Shown here: piece after piece, positions 23,401 through 34,341 of the stretch
Layout: each line of letters starts with the position of its first letter
How positions within the stretch are numbered: the first letter of the stretch is position 1
From: Heterotrichella gracilis
Lineage: Eukaryota > Sar > Xanthophyceae > Tribonematales > Xanthonemataceae
DNA length: 64,000 bases
Direction: 5' to 3'
NCBI GenBank assembly: GCA_032358255.1
Contig: JAULBX010003332.1
Location: 1 to 64,000, forward strand
Position numbers and translations under genes: made by a program
Notes under the pieces: generated by a model
The model's input: only the letters and a program-made list of their open reading frames with translations
What the model was told of the DNA's origin: nothing
Databases searched by the model: none

Positions 23401-26400
23401 CCTGTGGGGCGGATGACCAAAAAGGTAGGGTAATGTTTTGCAGGTGTGTTATTGTGGTGTATCATGCAGTCGTTTTCTTTCATATATCTTTCAATATTGA
23501 TGAAACACTGGTTGGCCTTTATGTTGGGGTAAGAATCAAGTCTGCGTACTCAACATCATATGGATATTATCACGTATTCAGGTGGCATTCTGTGATCAAG
23601 TGGACACTTAACCCCCAGGCATGCTTAGTTTCACCCGTTCCTTCTATCTCAAAGAGTTGAAACATATGGTGTACTTCATACAGCCCCCTTGTACTGCAAC
23701 GAAGGCTTGGTTTTACCTCTGTCAGCATGCCCTGTACGCCATCCAGTGTGGCTGCCAGCTTGACCATGGCACTGTTGCTGTGAAGGAAGCTCAGCACTCG
23801 CGACTCAAGCTCAGGGACCTACAAACACGGAATGGTACATTGTCATCAACACAATTGAAGGTAGAACATGAGGTACTGTTACATTATATGATGTAGCCTG
23901 TCTTGCGTCCACAGCCTCAAGATTCCAGCTTGACATGGACTTTCATACAATTCAGCAGACCACTATGATGGTATCAATGCTGGTACACAGGGGCACTGTT
24001 GAACAAAGCTGGTAACCAGGGGAAATACGCCCTAGGGTCCCTTGAGACAGGGACTGCAGAGCAAGCGTGGAACCAAACAGCCTACCCCACTCTCGTCCAG
24101 CAATTCTGCCACGTATGGTGCCAGCTCCTTGTTGGTGTACTTCTTCTTCATTGCCACCCGGCCCAGAGCAATGTTTGCAAACCGCGCGCGCTGCCCCTCA
24201 TCGGCCTTGCCAGCCAATACCAGACGAGAGAGCAGCGCGTCTTGGGCGGAAACCAGCAGCACCTGCACATGGGCCTCCTTTTAAAAAAGAACGACATTGC
24301 AAAGATATCATGCAGAAATATACATAGGAGTACAAACATATTGATTTTTGAATACGAATCTGCAGTGGAGGAGCTGTTGATGCCAAGGAGACACTACATG
24401 CCAGCAATTTGAGGAGCCATCCTTTCTGAGGGAAACATTAAAAAGAGCTGCAACCTTCTGATAGGTCAAGGCGCGATTATAAAATTCAATTGCTGCTGCC
24501 AGCGGTAGGCCTCTCCTGTTAAAAAACTGACATGTGCTGCACTGCCTCCCTCTTGCAGTAGCTGTGCAACACCCCTGTGAGTTACCCGTTATCTTGTACG
24601 CTTGACCCTCGTCAATGGCAGCAACTATGTTGCAAGATTAGCATCGTACATAAAAGCACATGGCTGATACCATACATTAGCACCCATGTGCCACAGGTGC
24701 ATTGGACATCATCACCACACACATGCTTTCTTGCCAAGTAGTAATACGGTCGTAGTAGCATTGTTGGTTGCAAATGCGCCTGGTGCCCTCGCACCTGATC
24801 CGGTCTCAGGCGGAAGCCCTCCGTGCCAACTTGCTTGGTGACCAGATCAGCCACATATGCCTTGGTGTCCTCCTCATTCATGCCCTCACAGCTGCCCACG
24901 ACATCCATCTGGTTTGCAGCATTGGGACATGATTGTTACTTGGTTGGAAATCAGTACAATATATGCATTCCAGACATACAGGCAAATTAGCAGTCAACCC
25001 TGTGAATGTTTACTGCCTGGGTGGGCAATTTCGTCATGCGTTGTCACTGCTAGTACACCCAATTATGCACAAGGTCAATCAAGATACCACAATCAAAATA
25101 ATCAAGTACTAGTATGAGTCTGGTTTCAACTAGCATAGGCTTTGGTCAACAGACGTATCCCCTGTAGAGGCTGAGGCGGAGTGGATGAGATCCAGCTCTG
25201 GCTGTACTATCAATGACTGCAATTCAACTTCATACCTTGTTCACCGCAAAGAACAGTCGCTGGCTGAGGCGCGCCATGAGCAGCGGGTTGCGCACCCGCA
25301 TTCCCTCCAAGATATCTGCCTCCTCCTGGGTCTTCAGCTTGGTGTAATCGAGCAGGTACACCACGGCATCGACAGAGTCCAGGAGGCGCTCCACCTTGGC
25401 GCGCAGGTGGGGCTCGCCTGCCTCATTGGGGCCTGCACAGCCAATGTTAGGGTTTAGGGCTTAGGGTTTAGGGTAAATACTGATGTAACAGGCATGATAC
25501 TATTGGCGAGCTATGCTACCAGTGCCTTTAGTGATTAACCACCTGATATCACTATAGTTGAAGGTTGGATATTCAAATGCTCAGCGCTGTGTCATGGCAT
25601 TTGGGCCTTACCTGGGGTGTCCAGAATGTGTGTGTTCAAGCCACCGACAGCCGACTTCCCTTGCAGAGCTGCAACGCTCATACGCAGCTCGAGCACGTCC
25701 TCACACCCACCGCCACCCACCCGGTCCTGGTCGTTCAGTTCTCGAAGCTTCTTGCAGATGGAAACTTCTCCAGTGACAGGGGCGAATTCGCCCAGCAGCA
25801 CGGGCTCTGCTGACGTGTCGCCAGTGTGGGCTATGCGGGTGATGCGGGCCGTCTCCGGCACATTGTTGCAAGGGAGACAGTTTGCGCCGATTATAGCGTT
25901 CAGGAGGGTGGACTTGCCTGCAGGATAGGAGGATAACCTTGTTGGGACATGTGCGTGCGTGCCGTGAACGCCGAGAGTACACAACAAGGTTGCAAATCTC
26001 GTGCCAGACAAGCAAACAAGGAGGCTGGTGGACAATCATTTGTTGTCATTAGCGAAATGTACTGGTGGGTTAGGCTTACACCGTTTCAGCGGTAAACCGT
26101 TTCAGCTGCGGTTGAAAGTGCCATATGCATGCACTAGCCCGATGGCTTCCCGTCAGCACCAGCCCACAGCGCGCCCTCACGCCAAGACAGGCCTTTCCGC
26201 AACAAGGTTAAAATGTATATAATGTACCTGCTTTGGTCAGCGCCGTGACAGCTACCGTTAGCACCTGGGTGCCGTGGTGCTCCTTCAGGCTCGCGAGCTT
26301 CGCCACCAGGCGGTCGAGGTGGTTGTCAACTAGCAGTAGGACGCCTGGCTGCACCCCGTCATTGACAAGCGCCGGGGGCTCCACAAGGCGTGAGAACAGC

Positions 26401-26471
26401 TCTCCAGTTTCACGGAGCACGTCGTCGACTTGCTGCCGGAGGAGGGCGTGGTGCTGTGTGGACTGGTCCAT
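20424..26471 (-). CDS. Dynamin-like GTPase resembling bacterial CrfC (YjdA)
   Basis: Twelve exons join in phase to 793 codons plus TAG: 26471-26228, 25917-25612, 25432-25236, 24908-24795, 24262-24086, 23818-23717, 23401-23240, 22911-22669, 22313-22100, 21897-21746, 21275-21074, 20692-20424. The G motifs are split over exons: G1 TKAGKSTLLNA across exons 1-2, a G2 threonine in VPETARIT, G3 DTPGPNEAG across exons 2-3, G4 NKMD across exons 3-4, and SAQD in exon 5. The rest is helical (ERLLDSVDAVVYLLDYTKLK, RGIKTLTAEVAGILNQF), as in dynamin stalks. The first G1 glycine is Ala. KAGKST and DTPGPNEAG are the form I recall for Escherichia coli CrfC rather than for dynamin or mitofusin. No transit peptide or membrane helix is plain. 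The donor of exon 10 (ACG|GTACGA) is least sure; without it a stop follows shortly. Confidence 0.85.
22382..22531. repeat. Telomere-like tract flanked by a 50-bp direct repeat
   Basis: 22444-22480 holds five units of CCCTAAA and variants. It is bracketed by two near-identical copies (22382-22435 and 22481-22531) that both begin ATCAGTACTGGTCCCACTAC and end GGCTGCTGCAAAT. It lies in intron 8 of the dynamin-like gene. This is the clearest case of duplicated flanks around telomeric DNA in the window. Confidence 0.95.
25447..25474. repeat. TTTAGGG tract in intron 2 of the dynamin-like gene
   Basis: Four TTAGGGT-like units just upstream (in transcript sense) of the acceptor of exon 3. No flanking duplicate was found. 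Confidence 0.85.
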
Positions 26472-27336
26472 GGCCACCGGTGTGTACGCAAGGCCTAGGC
26501 GACACTCGACGGTCAGGCACTATTGGCAGGAAAGGAATGCGAGCCGTCGTCGATATCAAGTTCACTCGACGGTGCCTACACTATTGTAGTCGATAATCTT
26601 CGAAGGTGGTGTTAACGTTGAAGGTGTTGACGTTCTTGATTAGAAAGAACGCCGGTTAGGTCGGTGTCAATATCGATGTGCAGCACAGTGGCTGAACTAA
26701 TTAAGCTGTGCTAGCACGACTCACTCCTACTCAACGTGAACGCTGTGCTAGCACGGCCCAAACCTAACTTAAGGAGCGTTCCTGGATCACACCGACGTAA
26801 GTACCAGCTGAGAACCCTGCCAATTTTCTTTGGCGAGTGTCGCCCTTCGATTGCAATCCCCACGCGGCCACAGTCCCGGGGGTCTTCCTCCCATTTCCAC
26901 CACCCCTGACAGGAAGTGTCCACTTGCAGATACCCGATGTGAGTACTCTACCCAACGGTAATGAGGCAGGGTATTCATTGCTGCAAGGACCAGTGGGTAT
27001 CATAACCCAATCCTACCGCTGGTTGAAAACACCCTACCCATAAAACCTGCCAAAACCTGCAACTGGCGTGCGTGCAAACACGTAGTGAACTCACCAACAA
27101 GAATGGCGCACGAACCAAACAAAACAGGTTTCAACTTGAACATAGAGCATCAAATGCATGGATTCGTTGCAACCAAAGGGCCGCTTGCAGCCAAATTGCA
27201 GCCAAGTTGCGCCAAATGACCGGCTCAGCCAGTATTGGCTAAACCCTATACCCTCAAAGTGATGTTACCAAGCAAAACCCCTAGGACATTTCTACTAGAC
27301 CTACTAGGGGCAGTTCCAACACAGGGCTGCACGCGA
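26472..27336. other. Spacer upstream of the dynamin-like gene
   Basis: It holds the promoter of the dynamin-like gene and the 3' flank of the beta-helix gene. TGTGCTAGCACG occurs twice (26706-26717 and 26743-26754), each time containing the palindrome GTGCTAGCAC; such paired sites could bind a dimeric factor, but this is only a suggestion. No coding exon was supported. Confidence 0.45.
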
Positions 27337-30249
27337 TCATCTGCCAACCAGGGGCTCCTGGTCCAGCTTGTTCCCATCCACCATGCGGCGCACGTCCACG
27401 TCAGCAGTGGCGTCCAACGACACGGCACCGCGGCTGTTGCCTTGCACCACGTTGTCCTGGTAGGTACCCCCGCACCCCTGCACCATGTGGTTTGCGGTTG
27501 AGGTGATGAAAGGGTGATAGGAGTAGTCAAGTCCACTCCTTGCTGTTCATAAACGCTAGATGTTGCATGTGGCATAAGGAGCACTTGGGTGTTTTTACTA
27601 AATGCAGTATGGATACAGGGTACCCGGTTCAGGGAGCCTTTACTGCATCGGTGAGTGCTGAATGCTGCTGCACAATGGTAACTCGGAGTGTAATCTAGGA
27701 GTACCATGTACAGAGCTCTTTCAAGTGGGATGCTGCAGCTGCAACTGGCGCCATAGCAGACAAAACAATCCGAAAAGTTTTGTCTCAGATTACGAACTGC
27801 AGTGTGGCATACCATAAAGGAGAACTTGGCAGGCGCGGTTCTACAGGAAATCGCAGAATGCACCCGCTACTACGAGGGACAGGACAGGGCCCTTACCTTG
27901 AGCAGGATGCCCCATTCCCCGTTGCCCCTGATTTCATTCCCAAGCACCTGCGGGGTGACCTCCCCTCGCACCAGTAGCCCGCCCCCCTTGTTGCCAATCA
28001 GGCTGCAGTTATCTAGCGTGGGCGCACCTGCGGTTCCCAACCTAAGTTGCAACATCATGCGGTAACAAGGAGTACAGTGATTTGCACAGGTATACACAGC
28101 TATGCAAGATACATACCACTAAATCCTAAACAGTCTATAAAACATTTTTAGGTCACAAGCAAAAAGGCTTCATGAACCAAGCTCCATCCAAAACTCATTC
28201 AAACAGCCTGGACAGCATGGTGCACCTTCTAGCACAGGAATGCCATGGATCGCGATGCTTTACCTACCATAAAATCGCATAAACACATATTCCTTCGCAA
28301 TATCCACAATTTGCTTACAGCCCCACTGCCCTCTCCCCACACCAGTCCACCCACCTGTCTCCTCCCCTTCCAGCAGCTCATACATTGCCACCCCCTGTCG
28401 CTTGCAGTCGTGTACCGCGCACCCCCTCACCACCGCCCTGCCCCCTTCCACTCCAATGCCCGCCCCCGTATCGCTGCTGATGTCACACCCCACCAAGTTG
28501 AGGTCGCCACCCTGAGCCAGAGGGATGCAAAAACCCTTCGGGTTTCGATCAACCCTGGGAGGACTAGATGCACGAATGGGCATGCGCATGCAGCGTTTCA
28601 CAGAGATGACTGGGCACCTGACCCGCACATGGTGCTGATGAAATTGACATATTACAAACTCAGAATGGGCTTAAGGCCTGCTGACGCAGTTTTGGCAGCA
28701 CTGCTGGAATGCCGCGCATACACGCATATACGCATTCAGGCCCAACCACATGTCACACCATGCCAATGGGCGCCACCCACCACAGTGGGCCTACTGGCAC
28801 CACAGACGCAATGAGGGCAAAGTGTATGCTTACAACATGCGCACCTGGATGAGCACGGCATAGTTGTTGGCCACAGACGGGGATCGGTGTCGGATCGTGA
28901 TCCCAGAAACCACAGCACCCAGCGCCCCAGGGCTGTACAAGGTGCTCTCGTAAGGAGCGGATGTCTCCCACACCAGCACCACCTCCCCTGCTGCCTCCGG
29001 CAGGGGCTGTATTGTTACCCCCTTGGTGAGGACGATGCGCTCCTTGTAACTGTAGGAAAGGACCACCAGAGTAATGTGACAGGGTGAAAGAGTGATATTA
29101 TCTACAGGGATATGGATTGGAATACTGTATGTTCACCCCCTTGGTGAGGATGATGACTTCAGGTGAATGGGTGACAACCACGAATATGCATGCAAATCGG
29201 CGATCAGTGGCATGGGCTAGACCGATTGCTGACGACCATCACTTTAAATGAATCTCAGCCACGATCCTAACAACGCCATGTCAACCAAGCATTGCCACCA
29301 TCGATCCACCATCAAGCACTCACATGCCTGGCGCTACCACGATGACGTCCCCCTGCAATGCCCCTTGGAGAGCCGCACCAATGGAGGGGAAGGGTGCCTC
29401 AGGCCCAACTCTCAGCACCTGCTCACCAAGAAATACATGACTATGTAAAGCCCAGGTTTACGTAAAAATGAATGCATGGGCCTGCCTTGAACGTGACTAT
29501 TATGGCGGTGCGTATGATCGGGAATGCATCTCACAAGTAGGGAGTGCATGGTGTGGCTCTGTGCCTGACTCGTGGCAAAACCAACAAGGGCCTTGTTTCA
29601 AGGCGGATCCACTTCCCACAGCGGAGGGCGACGCTCACCAGATTACCACGGCCCTTCATTAGGGTTTCACATCACCCTAATGGTTCAAGGGTTTGGAACT
29701 CTGCAGCACCGGGTGCATGCACACTGCCTGCTACATGTGAGTTGGAGCATAATGCTGACGACTGCACAACCGCAGTATGCGAGCAACCAAGATGCAAATG
29801 GACTAACAGCATGTCGTTTGGGAGGCCGTGCAGGGGGCACCTACCCTTACATTGACAGTGCTAGCCTCTGCCCTTTGACTGGTGTGCGGCCATAGCCACA
29901 CTGCCGATCCTGCTCCAGAAAGCAACAGGGTGCGCCTGCTCAACCCGTGGCTGTGGCTGTGGCTGTGGCTGTGGCTATGGCTGTGGCTGTGGCTGTGGCT
30001 GTGGCTGTGGCTGTGGCTGTGGCTGTGGCTGTGGCTGTGGCTGTGGCTGTGGCTGTGGGCATGGGATGCAGCTAGAGCGTGTACTTGTTGGTGCCCAGGG
30101 CTGCGGCCATGGCTTGGGGTACTGCTGCAGACTTGCTTGTTGAAGCTCTTTGGAGTGGGGCACTGGCTGTGGTTGAGGCTGGCTATGGGCTGGTATCGTG
30201 TGCAGTCTGGCTGTGGAGTGGCTACTCTCCGTGTGCACAACACCACCAT
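27337..30249 (-). CDS. Right-handed beta-helix protein with (His-Ser)n tract and twin-arginine lumen signal
   Basis: Six exons in phase give 370 codons plus TGA: 30249-29845, 29418-29324, 29049-28845, 28511-28355, 28027-27897, 27456-27337. The mature part starts [18 protein letters not shown], then [20 protein letters not shown], the entry turn of FBXO11/NosD-like parallel beta-helices. Rungs follow: [61 protein letters not shown]. Exon 1 encodes about 60 polar residues, about 18 His-Ser pairs, then [18 protein letters not shown] and an AEA|S site. Twin Arg, a hydrophobic core and an AxA site are the known form of a Tat thylakoid-lumen signal, so a lumenal protein behind a bipartite transit peptide is inferred. 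No F-box is seen. Function unknown; the fold often binds or cuts sugars. Confidence 0.78.
29128..29160 (-). repeat. Intronic copy of the 5' part of beta-helix exon 3
   Basis: CACCCCCTTGGTGAGGATGATG (split for length: CACCCCCTTGGTGAGG then ATGATG) repeats the part of exon 3 at 29018-29040 that encodes IVLTKGVT, about 110 bases away in the upstream intron. The copy has no clear acceptor. Confidence 0.75.
29947..30059. repeat. Hexanucleotide repeat (GTGGCT)n, coding
   Basis: About 18 tandem GTGGCT units with one variant (GTGGCTATG). On the minus strand it is in frame and encodes alternating Ser-His in exon 1 of the beta-helix gene. A multiple-of-three unit means length changes keep the frame. 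Confidence 0.95.
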
Positions 30250-31309
30250 GCTGCTTGGTCAAGTGACAATCGATATGGGTTGAAGAGAATCAGGCTCCTC
30301 GGACCAAGTCAGGGCTGTCTTGTTGTGAGTGGGTGCCTTCCACTGATGAGTCAATTGGAATGGTTTATGGCCCTAGCTGGGTTGCAAATAAAAGGTTTTG
30401 TGGTGGGCGCTAAGTCTTGGGGTCCTTGGTATTTGGCAAGCCACTAAGGCCAGTGGCTAGCCACCACTACTTAGGCTAGCCATCACTGCTTCTGGATGTG
30501 GCTGCGCTTGCATATCAGTTAGGCGGGCCTGACCAGGCCTGCAGCAGCGTCAATGCTATAGTTGACCGCTGGGTTTGGCCTGCCTGCTTAGGAACGATGC
30601 CACTGTTGGGAGGAGGTGGGGCAGGATGTGGGTCTGGGTACCCACCTGGGGGGTAGAATTAAGTGCACGGGTTTAGAACCTTTTAAACGTAGTTATGTGC
30701 CACCGTGATCACGCTTGAATAATTTGGCGCGACAACGCCTGAGATAGAGGGCATATGGCTTCACCTCCGGTTAAGTTTGCATGCGGGATAAATGCATGCA
30801 TGGCAAAGTGCACTTGGAAACGCAAAAGGAGGCGTAGGGAAGCAAACCTTCTTAAGAGTTCGCACGAAACCCGTGGCACAAGTAGCCTTCATATTATGCG
30901 TCATAGGTCTCAAAACAATGGGCTCCACAATGCATGCACCCTCCCCGTTTGGCCCAAGTATTCTCTCCACTTCCACTTCGAATTCAAACGTTTTCCCGGG
31001 CTTTGCGCAACGTTCGTTGGTGCTCAAAGCCTTCCAGAACTGAGGCAACACGATTGAACACGTCAAAGCACATCCAAGCGTGAACTGGCAGTAGCTGAAA
31101 CAGGCCTGCGACGATATACCCTATCAGCGGTGCCTCCAAGCTGCAGGGAGTACGACAGCTCTTGCCAATGGACGCTCCAGTTCTGGTTCGGCAGCTTGTG
31201 CTTTCCAACAGCAAAAAACTGGTCATCTGAAGATAACTTCCTGCAGCTTGAAGCCATGGTGTCCTATGCGAAGGTACCCAACGCATAAGCAAGTGTTTGC
31301 AAGCATCAC
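30250..31309. other. Spacer with an unassigned minus-strand coding-like patch
   Basis: Between 31257 and about 30840 on the minus strand, overlapping frames look partly coding, e.g. ATG at 31257 followed by FFAVGKHKLPNQNWSVHW, and farther on PGKTFEFEVEVERILGPNG and GACIVEPIVLRPMTHN. They sit in different frames with no convincing intron between them, and no family was recognised. It could be a small gene with short introns or a remnant. The rest, which includes the beta-helix promoter just above 30249, shows nothing else. Confidence 0.35.
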
Positions 31310-33044
31310 ATGACTGTCAAAGTGGGCTTAAAACACACCTATGTCCTTGACTTGCAGGGGAAGCAGTGCGTGGGGCGCAAGATGCAGAAGATGTTTGGAA
31401 AGGAGCCTTTTGAAGGCACCGTTTTAAGCTACGACGAGAAAAGCCAATGGTGCGCCAGCCCGCTTCATGGCAACTATATACCCACCTCGCAGCGTTGCTG
31501 CGCTTCTAGTTGCGCCCCACTTGGCCGCTGTCCCTGGACCCTCCCAACACTTGTCAAACCAGCCAACCCCTTCAGTTGCACACGCACTGGGCAACCATGG
31601 TGTGCTGATGGCTAGCTGCACCAGTTACTAACAGTGTTAGGGACCATTGCCCTAGCAAGGGTTTTTCATGCTGACCTGGCGACCTCACCTCACTCCCTGG
31701 TGCAGGTACTTTGTCCGCTATGATGACGGGGACACCGAGGAGATGGACTGGCCCCAGCTGAGGCCAAAGCTGCTCCCACTCGTCCTATCCCCCTCCGCAC
31801 GCCTGGCTGCGGCCAAAGCAAAGGCTTCATCCACCTCTGGACGCCAACCAGCACCCACAGGAACCCTAAGGGGTTTGGTCGCACCCACCACCACAGCCCG
31901 ACCAAAGGCCTCGACCAAAGCGCCCGTCACCCCAGCACAACCAGTGGCCCCGCCACCCAGCAATGCACAGCGCAAGGGACCAGCATCTGCAAGTGTGTCC
32001 ACTCCAGCAGCCTCCAAGCGCCCGGGGGCCCCACCCGCCCCCGCCACAGCACAGAAACCCACCGCTGGCCGAGCCATGAGCAGTGTCGCCAGCCTGCCGA
32101 GCGTCAGGGATGTGTTCAGCGCTGCAGCGGGCAAGGGCAGCAGCGCTACCAATGCCGCACACCCAAAGCCCATGCGCGGAGCCTCCGGTGCCACCCCCAA
32201 GCCTGCAGCGGCACCCACCACCCCACAGGAAGCCCAAAAGGCACCTCCAGCCGCAGCCGCTGGGAAACCGCTACCCACCAGCACCCACACAGCCACCACA
32301 CTCTCCAGGCAGGCCACTGCAGCCAACCACCACCCGGGTGGCGCCACTACAGCAGCGGCAGCTGCGCCCCCTGGCAGTGCACCAGCAGGGACCCACCCAC
32401 AGGCAAGGGGGGTGCAAATTCAAGCCGCAGGAGCACCCGTTCCCACTCATGGCAAGTTCTACAGCAGCACACCGCAGGGGTCTAAGCGTCCCCGGTCCGA
32501 GCCCACTCACCCGACCCCTGCTGGCCCGACTTCCTCTGCTCAGCAGGCGGGGTCAGGTGCAGCGCAGGGCAAGCCAGCAGCAAAGCGACATGCGCCGACG
32601 CCAGCGCCTGCGGCCCCCGCTCCCACGCCCCGCACCTCTAGAGCTGCTGCACCGCCACCCCACACACCGGCAGCAGCCCAGAGCAAGGCGCAGGCTGCCA
32701 CCCTGCAGCCAGGAGCTGCACCTACACAGGCGCCTACCGCTGTAAGGGCTCCCCAACCACTCCCAAGCACACTAGACCAGAAACTGGATGTGGCAGCAGT
32801 GCCCACCGCAGCCTCCGGCAGCTCAGAACATGCAGCCAGCAGCACCCCCCTCACCCGGCCCACAGGAGGCGCAATGGGCGCCACGTGTCAGCCTCAGGTG
32901 GCGCCAGGTGGCAGCGACGCCACGCCTGCCCGGTGGACCCTCGATCGCCTGATGCTGCTGCTGGGGCGCATGCTGATGGTGCAGGTGCTGGCGGAGGTTC
33001 GGCAACAGGAGGCGCAGGGGCTGAGGGCAAAAGGCACGTGGTAG
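31310..33044 (+). CDS. Tudor-like domain protein with long Pro/Ala/Thr-rich tail
   Basis: Two exons, 31310-31449 and 31706-33044 (TAG), join in phase 2 to 492 codons. Residues about 17-75 form a Tudor-like barrel: CVGRKMQKMFGKEPFEGTVL, SYDEKSQWYFVRYDDGDTEE and a DWPQLRPKL end; in plants and algae this type (as in DDT/PTM and Tudor proteins) occurs in chromatin proteins. The remaining 400 residues are low-complexity Pro/Ala/Thr/Ser with scattered Lys, probably disordered, ending in a helix LDRLMLLLGRMLMVQVLAEV. CTTGCAG precedes the GGG at 31358, so an upstream exon joining there is an alternative to the ATG at 31310. A TGTAAC motif, typical of algal poly(A) signals, is at 33270. Confidence 0.6.
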
Positions 33045-34341
33045 ACGCGCATGCTGGGCCAGCATTGCTGGGCGAGCTTTTCTGGGCGAGCATTGCTGGG
33101 TGAGCATTGCTGGGAAGGGGAAGTAACTTGATCTTTTGTTTTCCAAAAATCCGATTCCTGCTTGCAGCGTGTCAGCCATATTCGTACCCTGGACCGATTA
33201 GTGTAAACTGAGATCAGTCGCGTGCAGCAGTTTGGAGGCTGCGTAAACGAATGCTGGGCAACGAGTCTTGTGTAACAAACGACTATTTTTGAGTATTTGT
33301 GACACTATCACCTGTGTGATCTTCAGCAGTCCTGTCACAGTTCACTGGACCACCGTCGACTGTACACGGCGTCAATGTGTATTGCAAAGGAAAGCACTTG
33401 CAAACCCTAGTTCAACAGCGATGGTAGGAAGTCACATGGTTTATCTGCTCCATGGCCATCATCTGCATGGTCCCTTGCAACTGCAAATTGGCCACGTAGT
33501 TCAAGTGGGCATGGGAATATACAAGTGTATCTGGCAAATTGCAGCTGCTAGCTTGGCCAAGACTTGCAGGATACCTTGCGACGTGCAGCTCGCCAAGGGC
33601 TGTCACACGAAGAGCTGCCACAGGGTGTGGCCCAGTCCTACCTATGCAAGCCTGCTTGTGTTGTCTGCTATACCGTTTGTATACCAGACAGGGTCTTTTG
33701 AAACCCTGCATTGGTCACGCGCATTGGCACCACCAGCACAGCACGACACTTTGCTGTGCGAAAGCGCAGATGCATGCATGCATTTTGTTGACTCGTTGCT
33801 TTCGAAAAGTCGACGTCAGAACAGCTCCCACTGTGCATTACACACCAGTCTATTCACTAACAAAAACTGCGTGTCGTGGTAGTACAGGGGTGCACAACAT
33901 ACATGGCTTTGCAGGTTGGCATGCACTGGTCTCACCTGCCTGCTTGTCTTGTTGAGGTGTCACAAAAGCGGGGTTCTTAGAGATAAGAGAAGCTATCGTG
34001 GTACACACTGCATTTCGCTTGGCTGCTGATCGATCTCCTAACGATATCCACACGTTTTGGGTCCCGGGCAGCTGGGTACGGTTTTATTGGCCAAATGCGT
34101 GCATGCATCTGCGCCCTTTGATGGGCCGCAGCACTGGTGCTGTCCACCCGTAAGTGTCCGTGCTTGATACGGTAGATGGCTCCTCTTCCTGTAATAGCAT
34201 GATGTGTGCGCACCAACCGCTCCAAGGCCCACTGCCACGCGCTGGCTAGATGCCCTGCCAGCGGTAACTTGAAACCAAAGGTTGGATAGAGCTACTAGGC
34301 CACTCCTGGGGTTTTGACATCGCCTGAGGCCTGGTACTACC
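33045..34341. other. Spacer before the first MYND paralogue
   Basis: No family-supported coding exon. The start of the MYND gene is preceded by a short segment (34322-34341) that resembles the one before the second copy (44213-44227), which supports the chosen ATG. Confidence 0.5.

Noticed and set aside
29882-30283. Plus-strand frame rich in Trp-Leu repeats over the hexamer repeat
   Set aside because: It is the antisense reading of the His-Ser tract; the minus frame is continuous with a well-phased beta-helix gene, the plus frame has no support.
31718-32884. Long minus-strand open frames opposite the Pro/Ala-rich tail
   Set aside because: Low-complexity GC-rich coding sequence keeps the opposite strand open by composition; the plus frame joins in phase to a Tudor-like exon.
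33268-33882. 204-codon plus-strand open frame
   Set aside because: It starts without ATG, has no recognisable domain and no splice context; treated as chance.
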